The position numbers and the translations under genes were made by a program. The notes under the pieces were generated by a model. That model ran no database searches, was not told where the DNA came from, and saw only the letters and a program-made list of their open reading frames with translations. A stretch of DNA of 64,000 bases, taken from assembly GCF_020531905.1 (NCBI RefSeq), contig NZ_JAJAWG010000006.1, positions 62,001-126,000 of the forward strand, written 5' to 3'. Of the stretch, positions 24,797 through 34,211 are shown piece by piece (position 1 is the first letter of the stretch; each line of letters starts with the position of its first letter). The stretch comes from Deefgea salmonis. GTDB lineage: Bacteria; Pseudomonadota; Gammaproteobacteria; Burkholderiales; Chitinibacteraceae.

Positions 24797-26011
24797 ATGT
24801 CCATACAGCCTAACTTATTTAGAAATCGTAATTTTGGCCTTTTATGGCTCGCTTCTATCATTGGTAACTTTGCGCTGGCCATCGCCATGATGGCAGAGAC
24901 TTGGTACGTCGTTAAAACCCTAGGCGCGAAAGAGCAATTAGGTTGGGTGATGATTGCCGGCTCCATTCCACGAATCGCCTTAATGGCCGTTGGTGGCGTA
25001 TTGGCTGATCGCATGTCGCGCAGCCGGATTATTTTAGTTTCTTTAGCTTTGCGGGTGATTTTACTGTTTGGCTTAGTTGGATTACTGTATTTACAGCGCT
25101 TGGATATTTGGGCCTTGACCGCTTTTGCTTTCTTGTATGGGGCATTAGACGCTTTTTTCTGGCCGGCGCGCGACACACTCACCCCTGCCATAGTTACGGA
25201 TGGTGATCTCACGCGTGCTAATTCGATTATGCTCACCACCAATCAAGTGGGCATGGTGTTTGGGCCGGTACTTGGTGGTGCAATGCTCGCATTCATGAGT
25301 TACGAGGCGATATTTAGTCTCACCGGCGGCATGTTGTTTATTGCGACGTTATGTATTGCGGGGATTCAAGAGCCGCAAAGCCAAGTGATTCGTCAAGCCA
25401 GCTCGATGCTCACCGAACTAAAAGAAGGCGTAAAGTACGCCATCCAAACGCCGATTTTACGCGCACTCATGCTCATTTACATCACCGCCAACCTGCTCTT
25501 TATGGGGCCATTGGCCTTAGGCATTCCAATCATCGTGGCGGATTATTTGCATGGCGAAGCCAGCACCTTATCGTTTTTACAAAGCGCTTTTGCTGCGGGG
25601 ATGGTGTTAGGCGGGATTTTATTAACAGTTTATCCGCCCAATAAAAAACGCCTACTGATGATTACCGTCATTATTGCATTCGAAGGTGTATTACTGTCCT
25701 TACTACCGCATACGCCTTGGATTTGGGCTGCCGTGGCCATTCAATTTTTAATTGGGATGGGCGTTGCAGGCAATAATGTGCCGATGATGTCATTGATTCA
25801 GCAGTCCGCCGATCGCGATAAATTGGGCCGCGTGATGAGTCTGAATAATATGGTGTCGATGGGTCTGTCACCGGTCTCTTACGCGATGGTCACGGCCATG
25901 CTGGCGGCACAACTAAGTATCACATGGATCATGCCTATTTTTGGCTTAACGATGGCACTGGTGATGTTACTACTGATCTGGCAACTCAAAGTCATTCGCA
26001 CCACCGATTAA
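24797..26011 (+). CDS. MFS transporter, MFS_3/EntS-like group
   Basis: A 404-residue, twelve-helix permease with the N-terminal pattern LFRNRNFGLLWLASIIGNFALAIAMMAETWYVV and the A-like loop LADRMSRSRIILVSLALR, typical of the enterobactin-exporter-like MFS_3 family. The substrate is unknown. No siderophore or drug-resistance gene is adjacent. I choose ATG 24797 since the family begins there; the frame extends upstream to 24734 and no strong ribosome binding site decides. Confidence 0.85.
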   Translation: MSIQPNLFRNRNFGLLWLASIIGNFALAIAMMAETWYVVKTLGAKEQLGWVMIAGSIPRIALMAVGGVLADRMSRSRIILVSLALRVILLFGLVGLLYLQRLDIWALTAFAFLYGALDAFFWPARDTLTPAIVTDGDLTRANSIMLTTNQVGMVFGPVLGGAMLAFMSYEAIFSLTGGMLFIATLCIAGIQEPQSQVIRQASSMLTELKEGVKYAIQTPILRALMLIYITANLLFMGPLALGIPIIVADYLHGEASTLSFLQSAFAAGMVLGGILLTVYPPNKKRLLMITVIIAFEGVLLSLLPHTPWIWAAVAIQFLIGMGVAGNNVPMMSLIQQSADRDKLGRVMSLNNMVSMGLSPVSYAMVTAMLAAQLSITWIMPIFGLTMALVMLLLIWQLKVIRTTD

Positions 26012-26064
26012 ACGTTGATAGCTAAGCCCGACACAAACCCAAGCTGAACTCAATCTTTCAACCT

Positions 26065-26084
26065 ATAAAGGATTATTCCTTTAT
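26065..26084 (+). promoter_or_regulatory. Small hairpin before the CheZ-like gene
   Basis: ATAAAGGA and TCCTTTAT form an 8-base stem with a 4-base loop, ending 15 bases before the ATG at 26100. It contains an AAGGA word, so the hairpin could hide a ribosome binding site. The effect is speculative. Confidence 0.3.
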
Positions 26085-26099
26085 TTGGACGATTGAACC

Positions 26100-26678
26100 A
26101 TGGTGGAACTCCCTTTGGGCGGCTCGGCAGCACACAATCCAGATTTAGATTGGGATCAAATACGAGAAACCATTTTAATGATGGGCATTGCCGTCGCTCA
26201 AGTTCGCCATGCGATGGAAGAAGGTAGCGCGTCATTTACCGCTTTGGCCAATTCATTTGCCATGACTTGCCAGCACATTGAGGCACTCAATACACAGCTG
26301 ACACAGATTTTACCCACGCTGCCGACAACGCTCGACTTAGAAAACAAAATCGCCGAAATCACCGAACAAAACATGCAATCGATCATCGCATTTCAATTTT
26401 ATGATCGCTTATCGCAGCGACTTGAACATGTTTGCAGCACCATCAGCGAGCTAGCGGTACTAGTGGCTGACCATGCTTTACCGCATCAAGCCCAAGCATG
26501 GCTTGATTTACAAAGAAAAATCCGCTCGCAATACACAATGGAACAAGAGAAAATCTTATTTGACGCCATATTACACGGCGACCCAATCCATACCGCACTC
26601 ATTAAAGCAGGCAATGTCAGCATCAACTTTGACCCTAAATCCAACCCAAACAATGATAACGGCATTGAATTGTTTTAA
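26100..26678 (+). CDS. CheZ-like helical protein, candidate aspartyl-phosphate phosphatase
   Basis: A 192-residue, mostly helical soluble protein. Residues 97-110 (AFQFYDRLSQRLEH) carry Asp102 and Gln106 with the same D-x3-Q spacing and flanking Phe as the active site of E. coli CheZ (FQDLTGQ, Asp143 and Gln147). The protein also ends in an acidic linker and GIELF, recalling the CheY-binding tail of CheZ, which ends LGF. Length is close to CheZ (214). The overall sequence is otherwise dissimilar, and no chemotaxis gene is adjacent; a CheY/CheC group begins 2.5 kb downstream. Function is inferred from motif only. Confidence 0.65.
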   Translation: MVELPLGGSAAHNPDLDWDQIRETILMMGIAVAQVRHAMEEGSASFTALANSFAMTCQHIEALNTQLTQILPTLPTTLDLENKIAEITEQNMQSIIAFQFYDRLSQRLEHVCSTISELAVLVADHALPHQAQAWLDLQRKIRSQYTMEQEKILFDAILHGDPIHTALIKAGNVSINFDPKSNPNNDNGIELF

Positions 26679-26826
26679 TCAAAGCCCATTCAACGCCATT
26701 TTGCGTCCACGCAGCAAGAAACCATCCGTCAATAGCCCCTTAGGTAATATTTTTTGTACCAGAACAACTACTTAGCGAGCGTCAGACTGTGGTATGCTGC
26801 CCACCTTTCTTGATTTTGAACGCATC

Positions 26827-27222
26827 ATGACCCGCCAAATCCTCAACCGTACCGAACTCCACGATCCTGATACATGGGTGAAATTCACCAAAGGCAAATG
26901 CGACGATTGCTATTCGGGCTGTTGCACCATGCCGGTCGAAGTCAAAATCGGTGATTTAATCCGGATGGGTGTGGTCGATGAATTCGACAAAGACGAACCG
27001 GCGAAAAACATCGCCAAACGCTTAATGAAAGCCCGAATTATCGAGCATTTTAATTTCAAACACGAAATTTACACCCTCGCTCGACGCGGCACCCGTGACT
27101 GTATTTATTTAGATGAAGAAACGCGTTTATGTACCATTTACGAAAAGCGTCCAAATACCTGTCGTAATCACCCGACCATTGGCCCAAAACCGGGTTTTTG
27201 CGCTTATATTCGCTGGTTTTAA
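26827..27222 (+). CDS. YkgJ family cysteine-cluster protein
   Basis: A 131-residue protein with the YkgJ/UPF0153 cysteine pattern: KCDDCYSGCC near the N-terminus, then DCIYLDEETRLCTIYEKRPNTCRNHP and a last Cys in GFCAYIRWF. The family is thought to bind zinc or an iron-sulphur cluster; its biochemical role is not established. I choose ATG 26827 because the family starts there; the frame is open 11 codons upstream. Confidence 0.85.
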   Translation: MTRQILNRTELHDPDTWVKFTKGKCDDCYSGCCTMPVEVKIGDLIRMGVVDEFDKDEPAKNIAKRLMKARIIEHFNFKHEIYTLARRGTRDCIYLDEETRLCTIYEKRPNTCRNHPTIGPKPGFCAYIRWF

Positions 27223-27232
27223 ATCTAAAAAA

Positions 27233-27286
27233 TAAGGGTATTACCCTCTAAGCCATATAAAACAAAGTTTATAAGAATATACCCTA
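27233..27286. repeat. Interspersed GGGTAT/ATACCC quasi-palindrome, copy 5 (reverse orientation)
   Basis: TAAGGGTATT at the left and AATATACCCTAG at the right, with a core containing AAAGTTTATAAG. It begins about ten bases after the YkgJ-type gene. Confidence 0.65.
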
Positions 27287-27377
27287 GTTAATTTTCGCTT
27301 AACTCGAGCGTCGAGTTTACTCAACGCTCGCATCACGTCTGCCGCCCACATCGGGCGGCTTACTATTTTGGAACGCT

Positions 27378-27875
27378 ATGCAAACGCAAATCATTGAACT
27401 TTTCGAATTAATCGCCGATGGCGGCTTAGATCACGACGACATTCTCGCGATGAGCGCCGAAGTCATTGCCGCACAACAAGATCCAATCGCCTATCGTGCT
27501 CGCCATGCCGCCGACTTTTATCCTAGCGAAACGGCCGTGCCACTCTGGGAAATCGTGCTACTGGAGCAATTGGCTGACGGCTTGATTTTTAATGCCCAAT
27601 CCATACCCGCCCTCTACCAGCAAATCAGCGAAGCTTTTGGTGAGGGTGAGCTTGAACTCCAAGCCAGCGCTTTGGCAGAACTGAGCGAGACGTCGGCCCT
27701 CAAAGCCATCCAAGATGAACTCAACCCTAACTTCATCTTGATCGACTTTAGTCAGCGTGAGCAAATGCAAATGCTCCTCGTTCGAACGCATCATCTCACG
27801 GCTTTTTTCAAACTATGCCAAGCGCTTAATATCCAAGCCAGCATCGCCTACGAAAACCGTTTTAAAACCAATTAA
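27378..27875 (+). CDS. Hypothetical protein, 165 residues
   Basis: An acidic, helical, soluble protein with no signal peptide, membrane segment or Cys motif. The N-terminal half (IELFELIADGGLDHDDILAMSAEVI) and the C-terminal half (LIDFSQREQMQMLLVRTHHLTAFFKLC) each look like ordered domains, and codon use is like that of its neighbours, so I think it is real. It is followed by a strong terminator and is probably monocistronic. I do not recognise the family. Confidence 0.75.
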   Translation: MQTQIIELFELIADGGLDHDDILAMSAEVIAAQQDPIAYRARHAADFYPSETAVPLWEIVLLEQLADGLIFNAQSIPALYQQISEAFGEGELELQASALAELSETSALKAIQDELNPNFILIDFSQREQMQMLLVRTHHLTAFFKLCQALNIQASIAYENRFKTN

Positions 27876-27901
27876 ACCGTTCATCGACAACAACACCGTC
27901 C

Positions 27902-27937
27902 AAACCGACGCCGCACAACATGGCCGTCGGTTTTTTT
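27902..27937 (+). terminator. Terminator after the 27378 gene
   Basis: AAACCGACG (27902-27910) pairs with CGTCGGTTT (27925-27933), and a seven-T run covers 27931-27937. Confidence 0.85.
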
Positions 27938-28037
27938 ATGTCATACAACGCGTATCGATTAATGTTTTTAACCGGAATCATTCGTCACGCTTGAGTCAGA
28001 AGCGAGATACAAACTGCATGACACACAGCAACGCCGC

Positions 28038-28439
28038 TTAAAACGTAACCTTACCACGTAGTACCTTTACCGAACCTCGCAGTTGTTTGCCATCTAAACG
28101 ACGCTGTTTTGCGCCATAACTGGGCTTGGTTGCTCGACGCGGCTTGGCCAATACCGCCACGCTTTCAATCAGCGCCATTAAGCGCATCGTCGCCTCAGCT
28201 CGGTTCGCCTCCTGACTGCGCGAAGTTTGTGCCTTAATCACCACCACCCCTTCTTTATTAATTCTTTGATCATGCAAAGCCAATAATCGGCTTTTAAATT
28301 CAGCGGGCAATGAAGAATTGGGAATTGAAAAACGTAAATGCACGGCACTTGAGACTTTATTGACATTTTGTCCACCCGATCCTTGGGCACGAATCGCACT
28401 AAACTCAATCTCATTGCTGGGAATTTCTGGTATTTTCAT
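28038..28439 (-). CDS. arfB: Alternative ribosome-rescue factor B (peptidyl-tRNA hydrolase of stalled ribosomes)
   Basis: A 133-residue release-factor-like protein. The catalytic GGQ is in RAQGSGGQNVNKVSSAVHLRF and the basic C-terminal tail (AKPRRATKPS, then KQRRLDGKQLRGSVKVLRGK) is the part that enters the empty mRNA channel. It therefore acts on ribosomes stalled at the end of truncated mRNA. Length matches E. coli YaeJ/ArfB (140). It is followed upstream, on the same strand, by the TonB-like gene. Confidence 0.93.
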   Translation of the reverse strand: MKIPEIPSNEIEFSAIRAQGSGGQNVNKVSSAVHLRFSIPNSSLPAEFKSRLLALHDQRINKEGVVVIKAQTSRSQEANRAEATMRLMALIESVAVLAKPRRATKPSYGAKQRRLDGKQLRGSVKVLRGKVTF

Positions 28440-28461
28440 CGTGTTAAACTATGACCTTGCA

Positions 28462-29124
28462 TTATTTCAAATTAAATTCAATCGAAAAAACAACATTAGC
28501 CTCAATCGCCACGCCGTTTTTTTGCGCGGGTATAAATCGCCATTGCGTCTTCACGGTATTCACTGCGGCATCATCTAAGCGCGGGTAATGACTGCTAGTC
28601 AATACTTTCACGTCAATTGGCTCACCTGCTGCGCTGACCCTCACTTGCAATTGAACCTTACCGCTTTCCATTTTGATGCGTGACAGCCTCGGCATATCAG
28701 GCTCTGGATTATTTAAATACGCCGCACGATATTGCACCGCAGAATCCGTCGACGCTGCGCTCACCGTTGGCGATGAAAGCGCTGAATCAACCTCGGCAGA
28801 ATGCGGCGACTGAAGCGCCATTTTGCTTACTGCTGAATTTGGCGGTACGGCCAACGGCGCTGCAAAGTCTTCACGTGGCGGCAGCAAACGCGGTTCACGT
28901 GGTTTTTCTGACTTGGTTGGTAGCGGTAAATCTGCTGAATTTGAATGGTTTAGCGCACGATGTTTTGTCCGAGTAGGATGCAATGCCGCAGGCGCAGGCG
29001 CTTGCAACACGACGACAAGCGGATGATCCGATGCGCTGACCTCAGGCTCAAAACGCCCCTGCCAAGCAAAAACGACCAATGCATGCAGTAGTAATGAGCT
29101 AAAAAAAGCAATTCGCCAGATCAT
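28462..29124 (-). CDS. TonB-like energy transducer
   Basis: A 220-residue protein with one N-terminal membrane anchor (IWRIAFFSSLLLHALVVFAW, including the Ser and His typical of TonB anchors), a Pro-rich periplasmic spacer, and a C-terminal TonB domain with the pattern GKVQLQVRVSAAGEPIDVKV, then SSHYPRLDDAAVNTVKTQWRFIPA. I choose ATG 29124 so that the anchor is at the N-terminus; the frame is open to 29217. No exbB or exbD is adjacent, so it may be an orphan that uses ExbBD encoded elsewhere. Confidence 0.85.
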   Translation of the reverse strand: MIWRIAFFSSLLLHALVVFAWQGRFEPEVSASDHPLVVVLQAPAPAALHPTRTKHRALNHSNSADLPLPTKSEKPREPRLLPPREDFAAPLAVPPNSAVSKMALQSPHSAEVDSALSSPTVSAASTDSAVQYRAAYLNNPEPDMPRLSRIKMESGKVQLQVRVSAAGEPIDVKVLTSSHYPRLDDAAVNTVKTQWRFIPAQKNGVAIEANVVFSIEFNLK

Positions 29125-29217
29125 CTTGTAATTTATACAACTCCAATTAAAAACATCATACATTGCAATTTCACAGTAAATACCTACACTGAACTGACTA
29201 TCCGCTGGAATAAACAC

Positions 29218-29580
29218 ATGCCCTATACCATGCTTATTGTTGATGACAGCCGTGTCTCACGCATGATGATACGATCTTTTGCCATCGCACAACGCCCAGA
29301 CTGGACTTTTCTCGAAGCGGCGTCAGGCTTAGACGCCATTGAATTAGCAAAAACACATAAAATCGATATCATTTCTATGGATCTTAACATGCCGGGCATC
29401 GATGGCATTGAAGCGGGCACCGCCATCAAAGGGTTACAACCGAATTGTTTTATTGCTTTATTAACAGCCAATGTCCAGAACAGCACACAAGAGCGCGCAT
29501 TAAACGCCGGCTTACATTTCGTTCCTAAGCCGATTGTTGCAGATACGCTGCTTAAAGTTTTCACGATCGCAGGGGCTTGA
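29218..29580 (+). CDS. CheY-like single-domain response regulator
   Basis: A 120-residue receiver with the acidic pair LIVDDSRVSR, the phospho-Asp in IISMDLNMPGIDG, Thr in ALLTANVQ and Lys in FVPKPIV. It has no output domain, so it must act by protein contact. Next comes a CheC-like phosphatase starting three bases after its stop and then a diguanylate cyclase, which suggests a three-gene signalling unit. Transcription is divergent from the TonB-like gene. Confidence 0.92.
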   Translation: MPYTMLIVDDSRVSRMMIRSFAIAQRPDWTFLEAASGLDAIELAKTHKIDIISMDLNMPGIDGIEAGTAIKGLQPNCFIALLTANVQNSTQERALNAGLHFVPKPIVADTLLKVFTIAGA

Positions 29581-29582
29581 GC

Positions 29583-30194
29583 ATGCTAGAACTTGGCTCG
29601 TTACAACGCGATGCACTGTGTGAAATATTTAATATTAGTGTGGGCCAAGCTGCTGCCAGCATGAGCCAAATCATTAATGAAGAGATTTTACTCTCTGTGC
29701 CCATGGTTGAATTTTACAGTGTCGAAGAGGCGGCGGCTTATTTAGAACAGTCGAGCCAACGCGTTTGTAGCGTCAGACAAAGCTTTGACGGCAGCTTTCA
29801 TGGTAACGCCCTGCTGATTTTTCCCGAAGCGCGAAGCTTAGATTTAGTCCGTTTAATGATGGGAAATAGTTTACCCATCGAACAACTCACTGAATTAGAA
29901 CAAGATGCATTATCCGAAATTGGTAATATTATTTTAAATTCTTGCTTAGGTTCTTTAGCCGATATTTTTAAACAGCCCTTTCAGTGTGGTTTACCGGCAT
30001 TGCACATTGGTTCTGGAATTTCAGTACTTAAAGAATGCGATGCGAATCATGTGGTGATGGTGTTACAAATTCAATTTTCACTTGCCGCACGAGAACTACA
30101 TGGTCATGTCATTTTTATTATGAATGCCAACTCCTTGGAATTACTCAACGAGGCAATTAATCGATTTTTAGGTGCCCTAATGGTACAAAGCTAA
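29583..30194 (+). CDS. CheC-like aspartyl-phosphate phosphatase
   Basis: A 203-residue CheC/CheX/FliY-fold protein. Two copies of the active-site pattern D/S-x3-E-x2-N can be seen: DALCEIFNISVGQAAASM near the start and DALSEIGNIILNSCLGSL in the middle. CheC-type proteins dephosphorylate CheY-type receivers, so the regulator encoded immediately upstream is the likely substrate. I choose ATG 29583 (AGGGG upstream); an in-frame TTG lies two codons earlier. Confidence 0.85.
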   Translation: MLELGSLQRDALCEIFNISVGQAAASMSQIINEEILLSVPMVEFYSVEEAAAYLEQSSQRVCSVRQSFDGSFHGNALLIFPEARSLDLVRLMMGNSLPIEQLTELEQDALSEIGNIILNSCLGSLADIFKQPFQCGLPALHIGSGISVLKECDANHVVMVLQIQFSLAARELHGHVIFIMNANSLELLNEAINRFLGALMVQS

Positions 30195-30199
30195 GCTAA

Positions 30200-31153
30200 A
30201 TGATGAGTAATCATGCACCTTTATTATTATTTAGTACCTTTGATGCGCTCGAGCTGGGCGTTCTTATTTTAAATAGCAAAGGAGAAATCGCACTTTGGAA
30301 TCGTTGGCTAGTTAAAGCATCTAGCCGTCACTCTGATGGTTTAATCGGTTTACCATTAAGCGTTGTATTTCCAGAATTAAAAAATACCCGCGTGGAACAA
30401 GCCGTCAAACTGGCGATAGAGAAAGATCAATCTTCATTTTTATCGCAATGCTTAAATCGAGCCCCATTTAATTTATTTCGTTTGCATAATAATGACGAAG
30501 TACCACTACGTATGCAGCAACAAATTCAAATCACCCCACTTCGACAATTTAATGATGAGCAATTTTGCTTAATTCAAATTCAAGACGTAACTGCATCGGT
30601 CATTCGAGAGCAAATTTTGCAAGAACGTGCAGCAGAGTTGCATCGTTTTGCCTATCAAGACGGCTTAACCGGCATTCCCAATCGCCGTTATTACGAAGAG
30701 AAACTTGCCGAAGAATGGCGCCGAGCAGTGCGGCAAAAACATCCACTCAGCGTGCTGATGATCGATATTGATTTTTTCAAACGTTACAACGATCAGCTTG
30801 GCCATCAGCAAGGTGACACCTGCTTACAGGATATTGCCAAAGCCCTTCAGGCGGCATTGCGTCGTCCGACCGATATTATTGCTCGCTATGGTGGCGAAGA
30901 ATTCATCGTCTTACTCCCCGCCACGCCAATGGCCGGTTGCATCACGATTGCCGAGCAATTACTCGAAGCGGTACGTGAGCTCGAACGCCCACACCCAGAC
31001 TCACCCCACCACATCGCCACAGTGAGCATTGGCTGCGCCTCAACCATACCCAATCGAGAGACAGAAGCGAGTGTTTTAATTCAGGAGGCCGATCTAGCAC
31101 TCTATTTTGCTAAACAACATGGCAGAAACCAGCTTCGTGATAGCCAATCTTAA
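30200..31153 (+). CDS. PAS-GGDEF diguanylate cyclase
   Basis: A 317-residue soluble protein. Residues about 10-135 form a PAS domain (ALELGVLILNSKGEIALWN). The GGDEF domain begins DGLTGIPNRRYY and has the intact active site RYGGEEF, so it should make c-di-GMP from GTP. I see no RxxD inhibitory site four residues before GGEEF. It follows the CheC-like gene after five bases and is probably controlled by that CheY/CheC pair through protein contact, which is inferred from position. Confidence 0.92.
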   Translation: MMSNHAPLLLFSTFDALELGVLILNSKGEIALWNRWLVKASSRHSDGLIGLPLSVVFPELKNTRVEQAVKLAIEKDQSSFLSQCLNRAPFNLFRLHNNDEVPLRMQQQIQITPLRQFNDEQFCLIQIQDVTASVIREQILQERAAELHRFAYQDGLTGIPNRRYYEEKLAEEWRRAVRQKHPLSVLMIDIDFFKRYNDQLGHQQGDTCLQDIAKALQAALRRPTDIIARYGGEEFIVLLPATPMAGCITIAEQLLEAVRELERPHPDSPHHIATVSIGCASTIPNRETEASVLIQEADLALYFAKQHGRNQLRDSQS

Positions 31154-31298
31154 CTTCCCTACCGTCACCTGACACATACCCCACTTTTAAACCGCCGCCC
31201 CATCCCGTTATACTGACAGCTTATTCGCCAGCCATCGATAAGCGCTTACGCCATCAGGGTTGACGGTCTTTTTAAGTCGACTTGTTTCGGAATCCATT

Positions 31299-31754
31299 AT
31301 GCTAAAAAAACTCACCCTCTGCGCAGCGCTGACAGTCAGCGCAAGCCTTTCATTTGCGCAAGAGCCGGTATCGATTGACCAAGTTTGGGCGCGTGCCACA
31401 CCACCTCAAGCAGCCAATGCCGGGGTTTTTATGTCGATCACTAGCCCAACGACAGATCAATTGCTGTCGGCTAGCTCAGTGCTTGCGCGCAAAACGGAGA
31501 TTCATGAAATGATCATGGCTGATGGCGTGATGAAAATGCGCCAAATCACCACAGGACTACCGATCACCAGCCAGCAACCCCTGACGCTGGCGCCTGGCGG
31601 CTATCACATTATGCTGCTTGGACTTAAAAAAGACCTTGTTGCCGGTGAAAAACTGCCTCTCACGCTTCACTTTGCCAAAGCTGGTGCCATCAACGTGACC
31701 ATTGACGTGCAAAATATCGCGCATAGGCCAGCTGCGGCCGCACACGCACATTAA
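31299..31754 (+). CDS. PCu(A)C family periplasmic copper chaperone
   Basis: A 151-residue secreted protein with signal peptide MLKKLTLCAALTVSASLSFA. The Cu(I) site H-x-M...M...H-x-M is complete: EIHEM, VMKM and GGYHIML. The C-terminus is rich in Ala and His (AAAAHAH). The family delivers copper to the CuA or CuB site of cytochrome oxidase. I choose ATG 31299 because the signal peptide starts there; the frame is open 13 codons upstream. No oxidase assembly gene is adjacent. Confidence 0.9.
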   Translation: MLKKLTLCAALTVSASLSFAQEPVSIDQVWARATPPQAANAGVFMSITSPTTDQLLSASSVLARKTEIHEMIMADGVMKMRQITTGLPITSQQPLTLAPGGYHIMLLGLKKDLVAGEKLPLTLHFAKAGAINVTIDVQNIAHRPAAAAHAH

Positions 31755-32161
31755 CCCAATACCGCTTCATCATGACGCCAGTGAGCAAACACCGGTCGAT
31801 TGAGCTTGTGCTGTCCGAGCTCAACGAGTGCCTGTTTAGGCTATGAACACGGACTTAAGCTCAACTGAAACGACAGCGCAAATCAAGGCGGTTGCTATTA
31901 AAAGAATCGCACCGTTTTCTCATCCGATGCAACAAACTCAGCAATCACTTAAATGGTTTGTTCAGTACAGCTATAGTGGGTATATCTGTGTAGACCTTTA
32001 AATAAAAGATCTATCAACATATACCCATTAATAATCAATAATCAGGCCGAGCCATGCATATTGACTAAGTCAGTTTTCTCAGCAAGCCAACTTACATGTG
32101 GGCCCAAAAGCGCATTCGCATCAAACCGGCTGACAATCCAGCAGTAGCCCCAAATAACCGC
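31755..32161. other. Intergenic region between the copper chaperone and tkt
   Basis: No gene recognised. It contains the palindrome at 31976-32029. A 52-codon frame from ATG 31843 runs into that palindrome and has no ribosome binding site, so I do not call it. Confidence 0.4.
31976..32029. repeat. Interspersed GGGTAT/ATACCC quasi-palindrome, copy 6 (best-formed)
   Basis: GTGGGTATATC at the left and ATATACCCATT at the right. The core AGACCTTTAAATAAAAGATCT is itself nearly self-complementary. I use this copy as the type member. It lies in the convergent gap between the copper chaperone gene and tkt. Confidence 0.8.
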
Positions 32162-32165
32162 CAAT

Positions 32166-32189
32166 AAAAAAAGCGCCCGAAGGCGCTTT
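32166..32189 (-). terminator. Terminator of tkt
   Basis: On the minus strand the stem AAAGCGCC/GGCGCTTT has a TTCG tetraloop (32170-32189) and runs into seven Ts (32166-32172). Confidence 0.9.
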
Positions 32190-32210
32190 GTCATTAAGCT
32201 ACTGACTGAC

Positions 32211-34211
32211 TTATTTCAGCAATACTTTGGCACGAGCAACCACGTTTTCAACTGAGAAACCAAAGTGCTTGAACAACAGATTCGCTGGCGCTGATTCACC
32301 AAACGTATCCATACCAATCACATCGCCTTCAAGACCGACATATTTACGCCAGAAGTCGCTCGTCGCCGCTTCAACGGCCAAGCGTGGCACACCAGCTGGC
32401 AAGACTGAGGCTTTATACGCCGCATCTTGCTTATCAAATACATTGGTCGATGGCAATGATACGACACGGACTGCAACACCTTCAATTTGCAATTGCGCTG
32501 CGGCTTTTACCGCCAAATCGACTTCCGAGCCTGTTGCCAAAATCACCAATTGTGGATTTGCAGCATCTACCAATACATAGCCACCTTTGGCGATATCTGC
32601 TAATTGTTGCTCAGTACGCGCTTGAAATTGCAAGTTTTGACGCGTGAACACCAATGATGATGGCGTAGTACGCTCGCCAATCGCAGCGGCCCAAGCCACT
32701 ACCGATTCAACGGTATCGCATGGACGCCAAGTGTTCATGTTCGGGATGCAACGCAAGGTTTGCAATTGTTCAATCGGCTGATGCGTAGGACCATCTTCAC
32801 CCAGACCAATTGAATCGTGGGTGTAAACAAAGATGTTATTGGTTTTCATCAACGCGGCCATCCGCAATGCATTCAAAGCGTATTCGCAGAACATCAAGAA
32901 CGTGCCACCGAATGGACGGAAGCCACCGTGCAACACGATACCGTTCATAATTGCGCTCATCCCAAATTCACGCACGCCATAGCTGATGTGATTGCCCGAG
33001 ATTTGACCGTTTTCAACTTTCAAGCTGGTCGAACCCTTCCAGTTGGTCAAATTAGAACCCGTCAAATCGGCAGAGCCACCGAGCATTTCTGGCAATTGTG
33101 GACACAATGCCGACAAGGCATTTTGGCTGGCTTTACGCGTTGCAATAGTTTCTGCTTTACTGTTCGCGTCGTTCACGGCAGCAGCAACGACATCATTCCA
33201 ATTGGCAGGTAAATCGCCTTTCATGCGGCGAGTAAACTCAGCCGCTTCAGTCGGAAATTGTGCCGCGTACTTAGCAAACAAGGTATTCCACTCGGCTTCA
33301 AACGCAGCACCAGCGGCTTTACGATCCCAACCTGCGTACACATCAGCAGGGATTTCAAATGGCGCATACGGCCAGCCAATCGCTTCGCGCGTTGCGGCGA
33401 TTTCAGCATCACCCAATGGTGCGCCGTGGCAATCATGGCTCGCCGCTTTGTTAGGCGAGCCTTTACCGATGATGGTTTTGCAGCAGATCAGTGTTGGCTT
33501 GTTGGTTTGGGCTTTTGCGGCATCAATGGCGGCATTGAGTGCATCCACATCATGGCCGTCAACGCCAGCAATCACATGCCAGCCATAAGACTCAAAACGT
33601 TTTGGCGTGTCATCGGTGAACCAGCCTTCAACATGGCCGTCGATCGAAATACCGTTATCGTCCCAGAATGCCACCAATTTGCCCAAGCCCAAAGTACCGG
33701 CGAGTGAGCAAGCTTCGTGTGAAATGCCTTCCATCAAGCAGCCGTCACCCATAAATACATAGGTATGGTGGTCAACAATATCCAAGCCCGGTTTATTAAA
33801 TTGCGCAGCAAGCAGTTTTTCAGCAAGGGCAAAACCCACGGCATTAGTAATGCCTTGACCCAATGGACCCGTCGTCGTTTCTACACCTGGGGTGTAATGC
33901 ACTTCTGGGTGACCTGGGGTTTTTGAATGAAATTGACGGAAGTTTTTGATGTCTTCAATCGATACGTCAAAGCCTGTGAGGTGCAATAGCGCATATTGCA
34001 GCATCGAACCGTGGCCGTTTGACAATACGAAACGGTCACGGTTAGCCCAAGCAGTGTTTTGTGGGTTAAAGCGCATTTTTCCGCCCCACAAAGCCAAACC
34101 AATTTCGGCCATGCCCATCGGCGCACCAGGGTGGCCTGAATTGGCTTTTTGCACAGCATCCATCGCCAGTGCACGAATTGCATTTGCTAAATCAGTACGC
34201 GTTGCTGCCAT
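32211..34211 (-). CDS. tkt: Transketolase
   Basis: Thiamine-diphosphate enzyme of the pentose phosphate pathway. The ThDP/Mg motif is [13 protein letters not shown], and [16 protein letters not shown] and [12 protein letters not shown] are family hallmarks. I choose ATG 34211 ([20 protein letters not shown]), which has GAGGAAACTG upstream; the frame is open 19 codons further. The length of 666 residues is normal. It is followed by its own terminator. Confidence 0.96.
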   Translation of the reverse strand: MAATRTDLANAIRALAMDAVQKANSGHPGAPMGMAEIGLALWGGKMRFNPQNTAWANRDRFVLSNGHGSMLQYALLHLTGFDVSIEDIKNFRQFHSKTPGHPEVHYTPGVETTTGPLGQGITNAVGFALAEKLLAAQFNKPGLDIVDHHTYVFMGDGCLMEGISHEACSLAGTLGLGKLVAFWDDNGISIDGHVEGWFTDDTPKRFESYGWHVIAGVDGHDVDALNAAIDAAKAQTNKPTLICCKTIIGKGSPNKAASHDCHGAPLGDAEIAATREAIGWPYAPFEIPADVYAGWDRKAAGAAFEAEWNTLFAKYAAQFPTEAAEFTRRMKGDLPANWNDVVAAAVNDANSKAETIATRKASQNALSALCPQLPEMLGGSADLTGSNLTNWKGSTSLKVENGQISGNHISYGVREFGMSAIMNGIVLHGGFRPFGGTFLMFCEYALNALRMAALMKTNNIFVYTHDSIGLGEDGPTHQPIEQLQTLRCIPNMNTWRPCDTVESVVAWAAAIGERTTPSSLVFTRQNLQFQARTEQQLADIAKGGYVLVDAANPQLVILATGSEVDLAVKAAAQLQIEGVAVRVVSLPSTNVFDKQDAAYKASVLPAGVPRLAVEAATSDFWRKYVGLEGDVIGMDTFGESAPANLLFKHFGFSVENVVARAKVLLK

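Noticed and set aside
31843-32001. 52-codon frame from ATG 31843
   Set aside because: No ribosome binding site, and its end is made by the palindrome at 31976, so coding is unlikely.
33043-33588. 181-codon plus-strand frame inside tkt
   Set aside because: Antisense to transketolase; composition reflects the opposite strand of a highly conserved gene.
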